Assembly: GCA_030220185.1 (NCBI GenBank)
Contig: JASPKZ010003422.1
Span: 289,100 to 353,099 of the forward strand
Reading direction: 5' to 3'
DNA: 64,000 bases
Source: Diploptera punctata
Taxonomy: Eukaryota; Arthropoda; Insecta; Blattodea; Blaberidae
The notes under the pieces were generated by a model. That model had not been told where the DNA came from, did not search any database, and was given only the letters and a program-made list of their open reading frames with translations. This document shows positions 50,459 to 63,300 of this stretch, one piece after another (position 1 is the stretch's first letter; each line of letters begins with the position of its first letter). The position numbers were made by a program, and so were the translations under genes.

Positions 50459-51002
50459 TTTTAAATATATGGTGAAGAATATTGCCACCAGAATTAACTT
50501 GATCTTCTTGGAACTCAAGACTTGGAATAAATCTGAATTATTTCTTCAACAAACAATTTTTTTATGAAGTGTCTCCTGTGTACCAACCTCTGAACCCTAA
50601 GAAGAGAATCCAGCTCTACCACAATTTACCTGAATTGAGGCATTAACATGGGAAAGGTAGTAAGTCATAAAAAGAAAAATTTTACAGGGAAGCAAAAAAC
50701 AATTTTCCCAACATTAATTTTAATATAATTTTGACTCTACTAAACAAGAAATTGTATTTGAAAACTAGTTGCACGATATCCATATTAGCTTTACAAAATA
50801 TATTTAAATTTAAAAATGTCAAAATTGTTTTTGCTTCCCCTGTAAATTTTTTTATTTTATCAGCTTATCAGCTTTGAAGATGCAGGTGTAGACTGAAATT
50901 TAACAGTCATAAAGATGGTTCACGTTGCCTCTTGAAACTGCAGTCCTGTGCTTGAAGATCACAGAGTTTGTGAGATAAGATTTCACGACTCGCTATTTAT
51001 TA

Positions 51003-51270
51003 GTTATCACTGCTGTGGTCTCGAGGTAGCGTGTTACCAAGTGGGCCCAGGTTCAATTCCCGGTCAGGACAACCTTCCTGGGTGAGGTTTTTTCCTCACC
51101 TGTAAGACAAACGTCAGGTAGCTTTAAGTCCCTGAGCATCATCATCATCCTTCACCGGTGTGGAAAGCAACAGGAAGCTACCACATCTACAATTCCCTAG
51201 TAAAGCTGCAAAGTGTAGCATAGAAATGCTATGATTGCAGTGAAAGACGTGCCCTCGGGCAGAACAGCAA
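51003..51270 (+). mobile_element. SINE ('GGTGTGGAAAGC' family), plus strand, beside the M-Ras exon
   Basis: The head 'tgctgtggtctcgaggtagcgtg' and 'cccaggttcaattcccggtc' is followed by 'ggtgaggttttttcctcacctgtaag', 'ccttcaccggtgtggaaagcaac', and the tail ending 'gtgccctcgggcagaacagc'. It lies about 115 bp beyond the splice donor of the M-Ras exon, in the intron, in the opposite orientation. Confidence 0.8.
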
Positions 51271-51379
51271 TACTGAAACATGTTCTCAATAATTCCACTA
51301 AATTATGAGGTAAGATGTTAAATTAACTCAATTAAATGTTATTACAATGAACCTCATAAACATTATAAGAGAGGGAGTT

Positions 51380-51385
51380 ACTTGC
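51380..51385 (-). promoter_or_regulatory. GC-type 5' splice site of the M-Ras exon
   Basis: Minus strand GAG|GCAAGT. GC-AG introns are about 1% of introns and usually have exactly this strong AG|GCAAGT context. The next in-frame residues after the junction would be intron-coded (A-S-N-S-L), which do not fit Ras proteins, so the exon should end here. Confidence 0.7.
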
Positions 51386-51548
51386 CTCATGGAAGGCTGC
51401 ATCCACGTTGAGAGGTGGATCTTTGGCACTGGTCTCTATGTAAGGGATGCCCAACTTGTGGGCCAGTTCACGCCCACACTCCTCCGTCACTTTGCGCAGG
51501 TGAACCAAGTCCACTTTGTTGGCCACCAGCAGCATCGGGTACAAATCC
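51386..51548 (-). CDS. Mras: M-Ras small GTPase, internal exon
   Basis: The acceptor TTGTTGTTGCAACAG ends at 51549. The exon has one base to finish the preceding codon (phase 2), then [54 protein letters not shown], 54 codons. NKVD is the guanine-binding G4 motif and ETSAK the G5 motif of Ras-family GTPases. 'PPLNVDxAFH' and 'VANKVDLxHLRK' fit M-Ras more closely than R-Ras or Ras1. M-Ras is a membrane-tethered switch that works with SHOC2-PP1 on RAF and in cell polarity in other animals. The exon ends CATGAG followed by GCAAGT, a GC-type donor (see findings). The N-terminal exons with the P-loop lie to the right, probably beyond the 76-bp array. The C-terminal exon with the prenylation motif was not found to the left. 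Confidence 0.9.
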
Positions 51549-51584
51549 CTGTTGCAACAACAAAAATACTCCATTTAACGTCTG

Positions 51585-51632
51585 CTGATTTGCAGTCACA
51601 CCCAGACCTGGGTTCAATACCCAGTAGAGTTG
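51585..51632 (+). repeat. SINE-like string at the edge of the satellite
   Basis: 'ttgcagtcacacccagacctgggttcaatacccagtagagttgtgaattt' contains a B-box-like GGTTCAATACC. It may be the SINE tail from which the satellite unit started; this is speculation. Confidence 0.35.
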
Positions 51633-54600
51633 TGAATTTAAATTACATCAAAGTGGATGAGAACCTGGTAAGTGCAGGCTCGCCTACACAACACAGTGCT
51701 GTGTTGATACAGTGTGAATTACATCAAAGTGGATGAGAACCTGGTAAGTGCAGGCTCGCCTACACAACACAGTGCTGTGTTGATACAGTGTGAATTACAT
51801 CAAAGTGGATGAGAACCTGGTAAGTGCAGGCTCGCCTACACAACACAGTGCTGTGTTGATACAGTGTGAATTACATCAAAGTGAATGAGAACCTGGTAAG
51901 TGCAGGCTCGCCTACACAACACAGTGCTGTGTTGATACAGTGTGAATTACATCAAAGTGGATGAGAACCTGGTAAGTGCAGGCTCGCCTACACAACACAG
52001 TGCTGTGTTGATACAGTGTGAATTACATCAAAGTGGATGAGAACCTGGTAAGTGCAGGCTCGCCTACACAACACAGTGCTGTGTTGATACAGTGTGAATT
52101 ACATCAAAGTGAATGAGAACCTGGTAAGTGCAGGCTCGCCTACACAACACAGTGCTGTGTTGATACAGTGTGAATTACATCAAAGTGAATGAGAACCTGG
52201 TAAGTGCAGGCTCGCCTACACAACACAGTGCTGTGTTGATACAGTGTGAATTACATCAAAGTGGATGAGAACCTGGTAAGTGCAGGCTCGCCTACACAAC
52301 ACAGTGCTGTGTTGATACAGTGTGAATTACATCAAAGTGGATGAGAACCTGGTAAGTGCAGGCTCGCCTACACAACACAGTGCTGTGTTGATACAGTGTG
52401 AATTACATCAAAGTGAATGAGAACCTGGTAAGTGCAGGCTCGCCTACACAACACAGTGCTGTGTTGATACAGTGTGAATTACATCAAAGTGGATGAGAAC
52501 CTGGTAAGTGCAGGCTCGCCTACACAACACAGTGCTGTGTTGATACAGTGTGAATTACATCAAAGTGAATGAGAACCTGGTAAGTGCAGGCTCGCCTACA
52601 CAACACAGTGCTGTGTTGATACAGTGTGAATTACATCAAAGTGAATGAGAACCTGGTAAGTGCAGGCTCGCCTACACAACACAGTGCTGTGTTGATACAG
52701 TGTGAATTACATCAAAGTGAATGAGAACCTGGTAAGTGCAGGCTCGCCTACACAACACAGTGCTGTGTTGATACAGTGTGAATTACATCAAAGTGAATGA
52801 GAACCTGGTAAGTGCAGGCTCGCCTACACAACACAGTGCTGTGTTGATACAGTGTGAATTACATCAAAGTGGATGAGAACCTGGTAAGTGCAGGCTCGCC
52901 TACACAACACAGTGCTGTGTTGATACAGTGTGAATTACATCAAAGTGAATGAGAACCTGGTAAGTGCAGGCTCGCCTACACAACACAGTGCTGTGTTGAT
53001 ACAGTGTGAATTACATCAAAGTGAATGAGAACCTGGTAAGTGCAGGCTCGCCTACACAACACAGTGCTGTGTTGATACAGTGTGAATTACATCAAAGTGA
53101 ATGAGAACCTGGTAAGTGCAGGCTCGCCTACACAACACAGTGCTGTGTTGATACAGTGTGAATTACATCAAAGTGAATGAGAACCTGGTAAGTGCAGGCT
53201 CGCCTACACAACACAGTGCTGTGTTGATACAGTGTGAATTACATCAAAGTGAATGAGAACCTGGTAAGTGCAGGCTCGCCTACACAACACAGTGCTGTGT
53301 TGATACAGTGTGAATTACATCAAAGTGAATGAGAACCTGGTAAGTGCAGGCTCGCCTACACAACACAGTGCTGTGTTGATACAGTGTGAATTACATCAAA
53401 GTGAATGAGAACCTGGTAAGTGCAGGCTCGCCTACACAACACAGTGCTGTGTTGATACAGTGTGAATTACATCAAAGTGGATGAGAACCTGGTAAGTGCA
53501 GGCTCGCCTACACAACACAGTGCTGTGTTGATACAGTGTGAATTACATCAAAGTGAATGAGAACCTGGTAAGTGCAGGCTCGCCTACACAACACAGTGCT
53601 GTGTTGATACAGTGTGAATTACATCAAAGTGAATGAGAACCTGGTAAGTGCAGGCTCGCCTACACAACACAGTGCTGTGTTGATACAGTGTGAATTACAT
53701 CAAAGTGAATGAGAACCTGGTAAGTGCAGGCTCGCCTACACAACACAGTGCTGTGTTGATACAGTGTGAATTACATCAAAGTGAATGAGAACCTGGTAAG
53801 TGCAGGCTCGCCTACACAACACAGTGCTGTGTTGATACAGTGTGAATTACATCAAAGTGAATGAGAACCTGGTAAGTGCAGGCTCGCCTACACAACACAG
53901 TGCTGTGTTGATACAGTGTGAATTACATCAAAGTGGATGAGAACCTGGTAAGTGCAGGCTCGCCTACACAACACAGTGCTGTGTTGATACAGTGTGAATT
54001 ACATCAAAGTGAATGAGAAACTGGTAAGTGCAGGCTCGCCTACACAACACAGTGCTGTGTTGATACAGTGTGAATTACATCAAAGTGGATGAGAACCTGG
54101 TAAGTGCAGGCTCGCCTACACAACACAGTGCTGTGTTGATACAGTGTGAATTACATCAAAGTGGATGAGAACCTGGTAAGTGCAGGCTCGCCTACACAAC
54201 ACAGTGCTGTGTTGATACAGTGTGAATTACATCAAAGTGGACGAGAACCTGGTAAGTGCAGGCTCGCCTACACAACACAGTGCTGTGTTGATACAGTGTG
54301 AATTACATCAAAGTGAATGAGAACCTGGTAAGTGCAGGCTCGCCTACACAACACAGTGCTGTGTTGATACAGTGTGAATTACATCAAAGTGGATGAGAAC
54401 CTGGTAAGTGCAGGCTCGCCTACACAACACAGTGCTGTGTTGATACAGTGTGAATTACATCAAAGTGGATGAGAACCTGGTAAGTGCAGGCTCGCCTACA
54501 CAACACAGTGCTGTGTTGATACAGTGTGAATTACATCAAAGTGAATGAGAACCTGGTAAGTGCAGGCTCGCCTACACAACACAGTGCTGTGTTGATACAG

Positions 54601-57600
54601 TGTGAATTACATCAAAGTGGATGAGAACCTGGTAAGTGCAGGCTCGCCTACACAACACAGTGCTGTGTTTGATACAGTGTGAATTACATCAAAGTGGATG
54701 AGAACCTGGTAAGTGCAGGCTCGCCTACACAACACAGTGCTGTGTTGATACAGTGTGAATTACATCAAAGTGGATGAGAACCTGGTAAGTGCAGGCTCGC
54801 CTACACAACACAGTGCTGTGTTGATACAGTGTGAATTACATCAAAGTGGATGAGAACCTGGTAAGTGCAGGCTCGCCTACACAACACAGTGCTGTGTTGA
54901 TACAGTGTGAATTACATCAAAGTGGATGAGAACCTGGTAAGTGCAGGCTCGCCTACACAACACAGTGCTGTGTTGATACAGTGTGAATTACATCAAAGTG
55001 GATGAGAACCTGGTAAGTGCAGGCTCGCCTACACAACACAGTGCTGTGTTGATACAGTGTGAATTACATCAAAGTGAATGAGAACCTGGTAAGTGCAGGC
55101 TCGCCTACACAACACAGTGCTGTGTTGATACAGTGTGAATTACATCAAAGTGAATGAGAACCTGGTAAGTGCAGGCTCGCCTACACAACACAGTGCTGTG
55201 TTGATACAGTGTGAATTACATCAAAGTGGATGAGAACCTGGTAAGTGCAGGCTCGCCTACACAACACAGTGCTGTGTTGATACAGTGTGAATTACATCAA
55301 AGTGAATGAGAACCTGGTAAGTGCAGGCTCGCCTACACAACACAGTGCTGTGTTGATACAGTGTGAATTACATCAAAGTGGATGAGAACATGGTAAGTGC
55401 AGGCTCGCCTACACAACACAGTGCTGTGTTGATACAGTGTGAATTACATCAAAGTGAATGAGAACCTGGTAAGTGCAGGCTCGCCTACACAACACAGTGC
55501 TGTGTTGATACAGTGTGAATTACATCAAAGTGGATGAGAACCTGGTAAGTGCAGGCTCGCCTACACAACACAGTGCTGTGTTGATACAGTGTGAATTACA
55601 TCAAAGTGAATGAGAACCTGGTAAGTGCAGGCTCGCCTACACAACACAGTGCTGTGTTGATACAGTGTGAATTACATCAAAGTGAATGAGAACCTGGTAA
55701 GTGCAGGCTCGCCTACACAACACAGTGCTGTGTTGATACAGTGTGAATTACATCAAAGTGAATGAGAACCTGGTAAGTGCAGGCTCGCCTACACAACACA
55801 GTGCTGTGTTGATACAGTGTGAATTACATCAAAGTGAATGAGAACCTGGTAAGTGCAGGCTCGCCTACACAACACAGTGCTGTGTTGATACAGTGTGAAT
55901 TACATCAAAGTGAATGAGAAACCTGGTAAGTGCAGGCTCGCCTACACACAACACAGTGCTGTGTTTGATACAGTGTGAATTACATCAAAGTGAATGAGAA
56001 CCTGGTAAGTGCAGGCTCGCCTACACAACACAGTGCTGTGTTGATACAGTGTGAATTACATCAAAGTGAATGAGAACCTGGTAAGTGCAGGCTCGCCTAC
56101 ACAACACAGTGCTGTGTTGATACAGTGTGAATTACATCAAAGTGGATGAGAACCTGGTAAGTGCAGGCTCGCCTACACAACACAGTGCTGTGTTGATACA
56201 GTGTGAATTACATCAAAGTGGATGAGAACCTGGTAAGTGCAGGCTCGCCTACACAACACAGTGCTGTGTTGATACAGTGGTGAATTACATCAAAGTGAAT
56301 GAGAACCTGGTAAGTGCAGGCTCGCCTACACAACACAGTGCTGGTGTTGATACAGTGTGAATTACATCAAAGTGAATGAGAACCTGGTAAGTGCAGGCTC
56401 GCCTACACAACACAGTGCTGTGTTGATACAGTGTGAATTACATCAAAGTGAATGAGAACCTGGTAAGTGCAGGCTCGCCTACACAACACAGTGCTGTGTT
56501 GATACAGTGTGAATTACATCAAAGTGAATGAGAACCTGGTAAGTGCAGGCTCGCCTACACAACACAGTGCTGTGTTGATACAGTGTGAATTACATCAAAG
56601 TGGATGAGAACCTGGTAAGTTGCAGGCTCGCCTACACAACACAGTGCTGTGTTGATACAGTGTGAATTACATCAAAGTGGATGAGAACCTGGTAAGTGCA
56701 GGCTCGCCTACACAACACAGTGCTGTGTTGATACAGTGTGAATTACATCAAAGTGAATGAGAACCTGGTAAGTGCAGGCTCGCCTACACAACACAGTGCT
56801 GTGTTGATACAGTGTGAATTACATCAAAGTGAATGAGAACCTGGTTAAGTGCAGGCTCGCCTACACAACACAGTGCTGTGTTGATACAGTGTGAATTACA
56901 TCAAAGTGAATGAGAACCTGGTAAGTGCAGGCTCGCCTACACAACACAGTGCTGTGTTGATACAGTGTGAATTACATCAAAGTGAATGAGAACCTGGTAA
57001 GTGCAGGCTCGCCTACACAACACCAGTGCTGTGTTGATACAGTGTGAATTACATCAAAGTGAATGAGAACCTGGTAAGTGCAGGCTCGCCTACACAACAC
57101 AGTGCTGTGTTGATACAGTGTGAATTACATCAAAGTGAATGAGAACCTGGTAAGTGCAGGCTCGCCTACACAACACAGTGTCTGTGTTGATACAGTGTGA
57201 ATTACATCAAAGTGAATGAGAACCTGGTAAGTGGCAGGCTCGCCTACACAACACAGTGCTGTGTTGATACAGTGTGAATTACATCAAAGTGAATGAGAAC
57301 CTGGTAAGTGCAGGCTCGCCTACACAACACAGTGCTGTGTTTGATACAGTGTGAATTACATCAAAGTGAATGAGAACCTGGTAAGTGGCAGGCTCGCCTA
57401 CACAACACAGTGCTGTTGTTGATACAGTGTGAATTACATCAAAGTGAATGAGAACCTGGTAAGTGCAGGCTCGCCTACACAACACAGTGCTGTGTTGATA
57501 CAGTGTGAATTACATTCAAAGTGGAATGAGAACTGGGTAAGTGCAGGCTCGCCTACACAACACAGTGCTGTGTTGATACAGTGTGAATTACTTCAAAGTG

Positions 57601-60358
57601 GATGAGAACCTGGTAAGTGCAGGCTCGCCTACACAACACAGTGCTGTGTTTGATACAGTGTGAATTACATCAAAGTGAATGAGAACCTGGTAAGTGCAGG
57701 CTCGCCTACACAACACAGTGCTGTGTTGATACAGTGTGAATTACATCAAAGTGAATGAGAACCTGGTAAGTGCAGGCTCGCCTACACAACACAGTGCTGT
57801 GTTGATACAGTGTGAATTACATCAAAGTGAATGAGAACCTGGTAAGTGTGCAGGCTCGCCTACACAACACAGTGCTGTGTTGATACAGTGTGAATTACAT
57901 CAAAGTGAATGAGAACCTGGTAAGTGCAGGCTCGCCTACACAACACAGTGCTGTGTTGATACAGTGTGAATTACATCAAAGTGAATGAGAACCTGGTAAG
58001 TGCAGGCTCGCCTACACCAACACAGTGCTGTGTTGATACAGTGTGAATTACATCAAAGTGAATGAGAACCTGGTAAGTGCAGGCTCGCCTACACAACACA
58101 GTGCTGTGTTGATACAGTGTGAATTACATCAAAGTGAATGAGAACCTGGTAAGTGCAGGCTCGCCTACACAACACAGTGCTGTGTTGATACAGTGTGAAT
58201 TACATCAAAGTGAATGAGAACCTGGTAAGTGCAGGCTCGCCTACACAACACAGTGCTGTGTTGATACAGTGTGAATTACATCAAAGTGAATGAGAACCTG
58301 GTAAGTGCAGGCTCGCCTACACAACACAGTGCTGTGTTGATACAGTGTGAATTACATCAAAGTGAATGAGAACCTGGTAAGTGCAGGCTCGCCTACACAA
58401 CACAGTGCTGTGTTGATACAGTGTGAATTACATCAAAGTGAATGAGAACCTGGTAAGTGCAGGCTCGCCTACACAACACAGTGCTGTGTTGATACAGTGT
58501 GAATTACATCAAAGTGAATGAGAACCTGGTAAGTGCAGGCTCGCCTACACAACACAGTGCTGTGTTGATACAGTGTGAATTACATCAAAGTGAATGAGAA
58601 CCTGGTAAGTGCAGGCTCGCCTACACAACACAGTGCTGTGTTGATACAGTGTGAATTACATCAAAGTGAATGAGAACCTGGTAAGTGCAGGCTCGCCTAC
58701 ACAACACAGTGCTGTGTTGATACAGTGTGAATTACATCAAAGTGAATGAGAACCTGGTAAGTGCAGGCTCGCCTACACAACACAGTGCTGTGTTGATACA
58801 GTGTGAATTACATCAAAGTGAATGAGAACCTGGTAAGTGCAGGCTCGCCTACACAACACAGTGCTGTGTTGATACAGTGTGAATTACATCAAAGTGAATG
58901 AGAACCTGGTAAGTGCAGGCTCGCCTACACAACACAGTGCTGTGTTGATACAAGTGTGAATTACATCAAAGTGGATGAGAACCTGGTAAGTGCAGGCTCG
59001 CCTACACAACACAGTGCTGTGTTGATACAGTTCCTCGTGTGAATTACATCAAAGTGAATGAGAACCTGGTAAGTGCAGGCTCGCCTACACAACACAGTGC
59101 TGTGTTGATACAGTGTGAATTACATCAAAGTGAATGAGAACCTGGTAAGTGCAGGCTCGCCTACACAACACAGTGCTGTGTTGATACAGTGTGAATTACA
59201 TCAAAGTGGATGAGAACCTGGTAAGTGCAGGCTCGCCTACACAACACAGTGCTGTGTTGATACAGTGTGAATTACATCAAAGTGAATGAGAACCTGGTAA
59301 GTGCAGGCTCGCCTACACAACACAGTGCTGTGTTGATACAGTGTGAATTACATCAAAGTGAATGAGAACCTGGTAAGTGCAGGCTCGCCTACACAACACA
59401 GTGCTGTGTTGATACAGTGTGAATTACATCAAAGTGAATGAGAACCTGGTAAGTGCAGGCTCGCCTACACAACACAGTGCTGTGTTGATACAGTGTGAAT
59501 TACATCAAAGTGAATGAGAACCTGGTAAGTGCAGGCTCGCCTACCACAACACAGTGCTTGTGTTGATACAGTGTGAATTACATCAAAGTGAATGAGAACC
59601 TGGTAAGTGCAGGCTCGCCTAACACAACACAGTGCTGTGTTGATACAGTTCCTCGTGTGAATTACATCAAAGTGAATGAGAACCTGGTAAGTGCAGGCTC
59701 GCCTACAACAACACAGGTGCTGTGTTGATACAGTTCCTCGTGTGAATTACATCAAAGTGAATGAGAACCTGGTAAGTGCAGGCTCGCTACACAACACAGT
59801 GCTGTGTTGATACAGTTCCTCGTGTGAATTACATCAAAGTGAATGAGAACCTGGTAAGTGCAGGCTCGCCTCACACAACACAGTGCTGTGTTGATACAGT
59901 TCCTCGTGTGAATTACATCAAAGTGAATGAGAAACCTGGTAAGTGCAGGCTCGCCTACACAACACAGTGCTGTGTTGATACAGTTCCTCGTGTGAATTAC
60001 ATCAAAGTGAATGAGAACCTGGTAAGTGCAGGCTCGCCTACACAACACAGTGCTGTGTTGATACAGTGTGAATTACATCAAAGTGAATGAGAACCTGGCA
60101 AAGTGCAGGCTCGCCTACACAACACAGTGCTGTGTTGATACAGTTCCTCGTGTGAATTACATCAAAGTGAATGAGAACCTGGTAAGTGCAGGCTCGCCTA
60201 CACAACACAGTGCTGTGTTGATACAGTTCCTCGTGTGAATTACATCAAAGTGAATGAGAACCTGGTCAAGTGCAGTGCTCGCCTACACAACACAGTGCTG
60301 TGTTGATACAGTTCCTCGTGTGAATTAACATCAAAGTGAATGAGAACCTGGTAAGTGC
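51633..60358. repeat. 76-bp satellite array, well-assembled part
   Basis: Unit (76 bp), in pieces: TGTGAATTACATCAAAGTGG, ATGAGAACCTGGTAAGTGCA, GGCTCGCCTACACAACACAG, TGCTGTGTTGATACAG. About 115 head-to-tail units here. The main variable site is G or A at unit position 20; G units are common before 56.7 kb and rare after. Each unit has the inverted pair CAACACAG-TG-CTGTGTTG. Units with an extra TTCCTCG (83 bp) occur once at 59031 and then in a cluster at 59640-60330. Single-base insertions appear from about 54.67 kb. No gene; the frames over it are artefacts. It lies in the M-Ras intron upstream of the exon at 51548. Confidence 0.95.
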
Positions 60359-63300
60359 AGACAGCCCCCCCACCCCCCCCCCCCCCCCCCCAACCCCCCA
60401 CCCGCTCGCCTCCAACAACACAGGGCTGTGTTGATACCGTGTGAATTACACAAAGATGGATGAGAACCTGGTAATGCAGGCTCGCCACACAACACAGTGC
60501 TGTGTTGATACCGTGTGAATTACATCAAAGTGATGAAACCTGGTAAGTGCAGGCTCGCCTACACACCAGTGCTGTGGTTGATACAGTGTGAATACATCAA
60601 AGTGAATGACGAACCTGGTAAGTGCAGCTCGCCTACACAACACAGTGCGTGTTGATACAGTGTGAATTACAATCAAAGTGGATGAGAACCGGTAAGTGCA
60701 GGCCGCCTCCCCCACACAGTGCTGTGTTATACAGGTGAATTACATCAAGTGGATGAGAACCTGGTAATTGCGGCTCGCCTACAACAACACAGTGCTGTGT
60801 TGATACAGTGTTAATTACATAAAGTGAATGAGAACTGGTAAGTGCAGGCTCGCCTAACACAACACAGTGCTGTGTTGATACAGTGTGAATTTATACATCA
60901 AAGTGGATGAGACCTGGTAAGTGCAGGCTCGCCTACACGACACAGTTCGGTGTTTGATACAGTGGTTAATTACATCAAAGTGGATGAGAACTCTGGTAAG
61001 TGCAGTCTCGCCTACACAACACAGTGCTGTGTTGATACATGTGAATTACATAAAGTGTATGGAAAACCTGGTAAGTGCAAGGCCTCGCCTACACAACACA
61101 GTCTGTGTTTGATACAGTGTGAATTACATCAAGTGGATGAGAACCTGGTAGTTCAGGCCGCCTACCCACACAGTGCTGTGTTGATACAGTGTGAATTTAC
61201 TCAAAGTGGATGAGAACTGGTAAGTGCATGCTCGCCTACCCACACGTGCTGTGTTGAACAGTGTGTAATTACATCCAAAGTGTGAGAACCTGGTAATGCA
61301 GGCTCGCCTCCACACCGTGCCTGTGTTGATTACATTGTGACTTACTCAAAGTGACAGGAACCTGGTAGTGCAGAGGCTCGCCTACACAACACAGTGCTGT
61401 GTTGATACATGTGAATTACACTCAATTGAACGGTGAGAACCTGGTAAGTGCAGCTCGCCTACAAAACACAGTGCTGTGTTGAATACAGTGTGAATACATC
61501 AAGTGTATGAGAACCTGTAAGTGGCAGGCTCGCCTACACACCCAGTGCCGTGTTGATAACAGTGTAATTACATCAAGTGAATGAAACCCTGGTAAGTGGC
61601 AGGCTCCGCCTCACCAACACAGTGCGGTGTTGATACAGTGTATTAACATCAAATGGAATGAAGAACATGTAAGTGCAGGCTCGCCTACACAACACATGCT
61701 TTTGTTGATACAGTGCGAATTACATCAAGTGAATGAGAACCTTGTCAGTGCAGGCTCGCCTACACAACACAGTGCTGTGTTTGATACAGTGTGAAATTAC
61801 ATCAAAGTGGATGAGAACCTGGTAGTGCAGGTCGCCTAACACAACACAGTCTGTGTTATACGTGTGAATACATCAAGTGAATGAGAACCTGGTAAGTGCA
61901 GGCTCGCCTACACAACAACAGTTGGCTGTGTGATACAGTGTGAATTACATCAAAGTGAATGAGAACCTGTAAGTCAGGCTCGCCGACACAACCAGTGCTG
62001 TGTTGATACAGTGTGAATTACATCACAGTGAATGAGAACCTGGTAAGTGCAGGCTCGCCTACACACACAGTGATGTGTTGATACAGTGTGAATTACATCA
62101 AGTGATTAGAACGCTGGTAAGTGTCAGCTCGCCTACACAACACAGTGCTGTGTTTGATCCAGTTGTGAATTACTCAAAGTGAATGAGAACCTGGTAAGTG
62201 CGGCTCGCCTACACACACCGTGCTGTGTTTATACGTTGGAATTACATCAAAGTGAATGAGAACCTGGTAAGTGGCAGGCTCGCCACCAACCCAGTGCTGT
62301 TGATACAGTGTGAATACATCAAAGTGAATGAGACTGGTAAGTGCCATGCTCGCCTACACAACACAGTGCTGTGTTATAGCAGTGTGGAATACATCAAAGT
62401 GAATGAAACCTGGTAAGTGCCAGGCTCGCCTACCCCACAATTGCTGTGTTGATACAGTGTGATTACACAAAGTGGGAGAGAACCTGTAGTGCAGGCTTTT
62501 TCGCCTACACACCCGTGCTGTGTTGATACAGTGTGAATGAAATCAAAGTGGATAGAACCTGGTAAGTGCAGGCTCTCCTACACAACACATGCTGTGTTGA
62601 TACAGTGTTGCATTACATCAAAGGAATGAGAACCTGGTAAGTGGCAAGGCTCGCCTACACACAACACAGTGCTGTGTTGATTACATGTGAATTACATCAA
62701 GTGAGGAGAAACCTGGTAAGTGCAGGCCGCCTACACAACACAGTGCTGTGTTGATAAGTGTGACTACATCAAAGGAATGAGAACCTGGTAAGTGCAGGCT
62801 CGCCTACACAACACAGTGGCTGTGTTGATACAGTGTGATTACATCAAGTGAATGAAACCTGGGTAAGTGCAGGCCTCGCCTACACAACACAAGTGCTGTT
62901 TGATACATGTGAATTACATCAAAGTGGAGGAGACCTGGTAGTGCGGCTTCGCCTACACAACACCAGTGCTGTGTTGATACAGTGTGAATTAACATCAAAG
63001 TTGATGAGAACCTTGTTACGTTGCAGGCCTCGCCTACACAACCACAGGCTGTGTGATACAGTGTGAATTACATCAAAGTGAATTAGAACCTGTAAGTGCA
63101 GGCTCGCCTACACAACACAGTGCTGTTGTTGATACATTGTGAATACTCAAAGTGAATGAGAACCTGGTAAGTGCAGGCTCGCCTCACAACACAGTGCTGT
63201 GTTATACAGTGTGAATTACATCAAATTGAATTAGAACCTGGTAAGGTGCAGGCTCTCCTACACAACACAGTGCTGTGTTGATACAGGTGAATTCCATCAA

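Noticed and set aside
51347..51736. 129-codon plus-strand frame over the M-Ras exon
   Set aside because: It is the antisense shadow of the M-Ras exon, extended by the SINE-like string and satellite.
51633..60358. Hammerhead ribozyme inside the 76-bp satellite, as in some animal satellites
   Set aside because: I looked on both strands for CTGANGA with a later GAAA. The unit has only GGATGAG and GTGAATT, which do not make the core.
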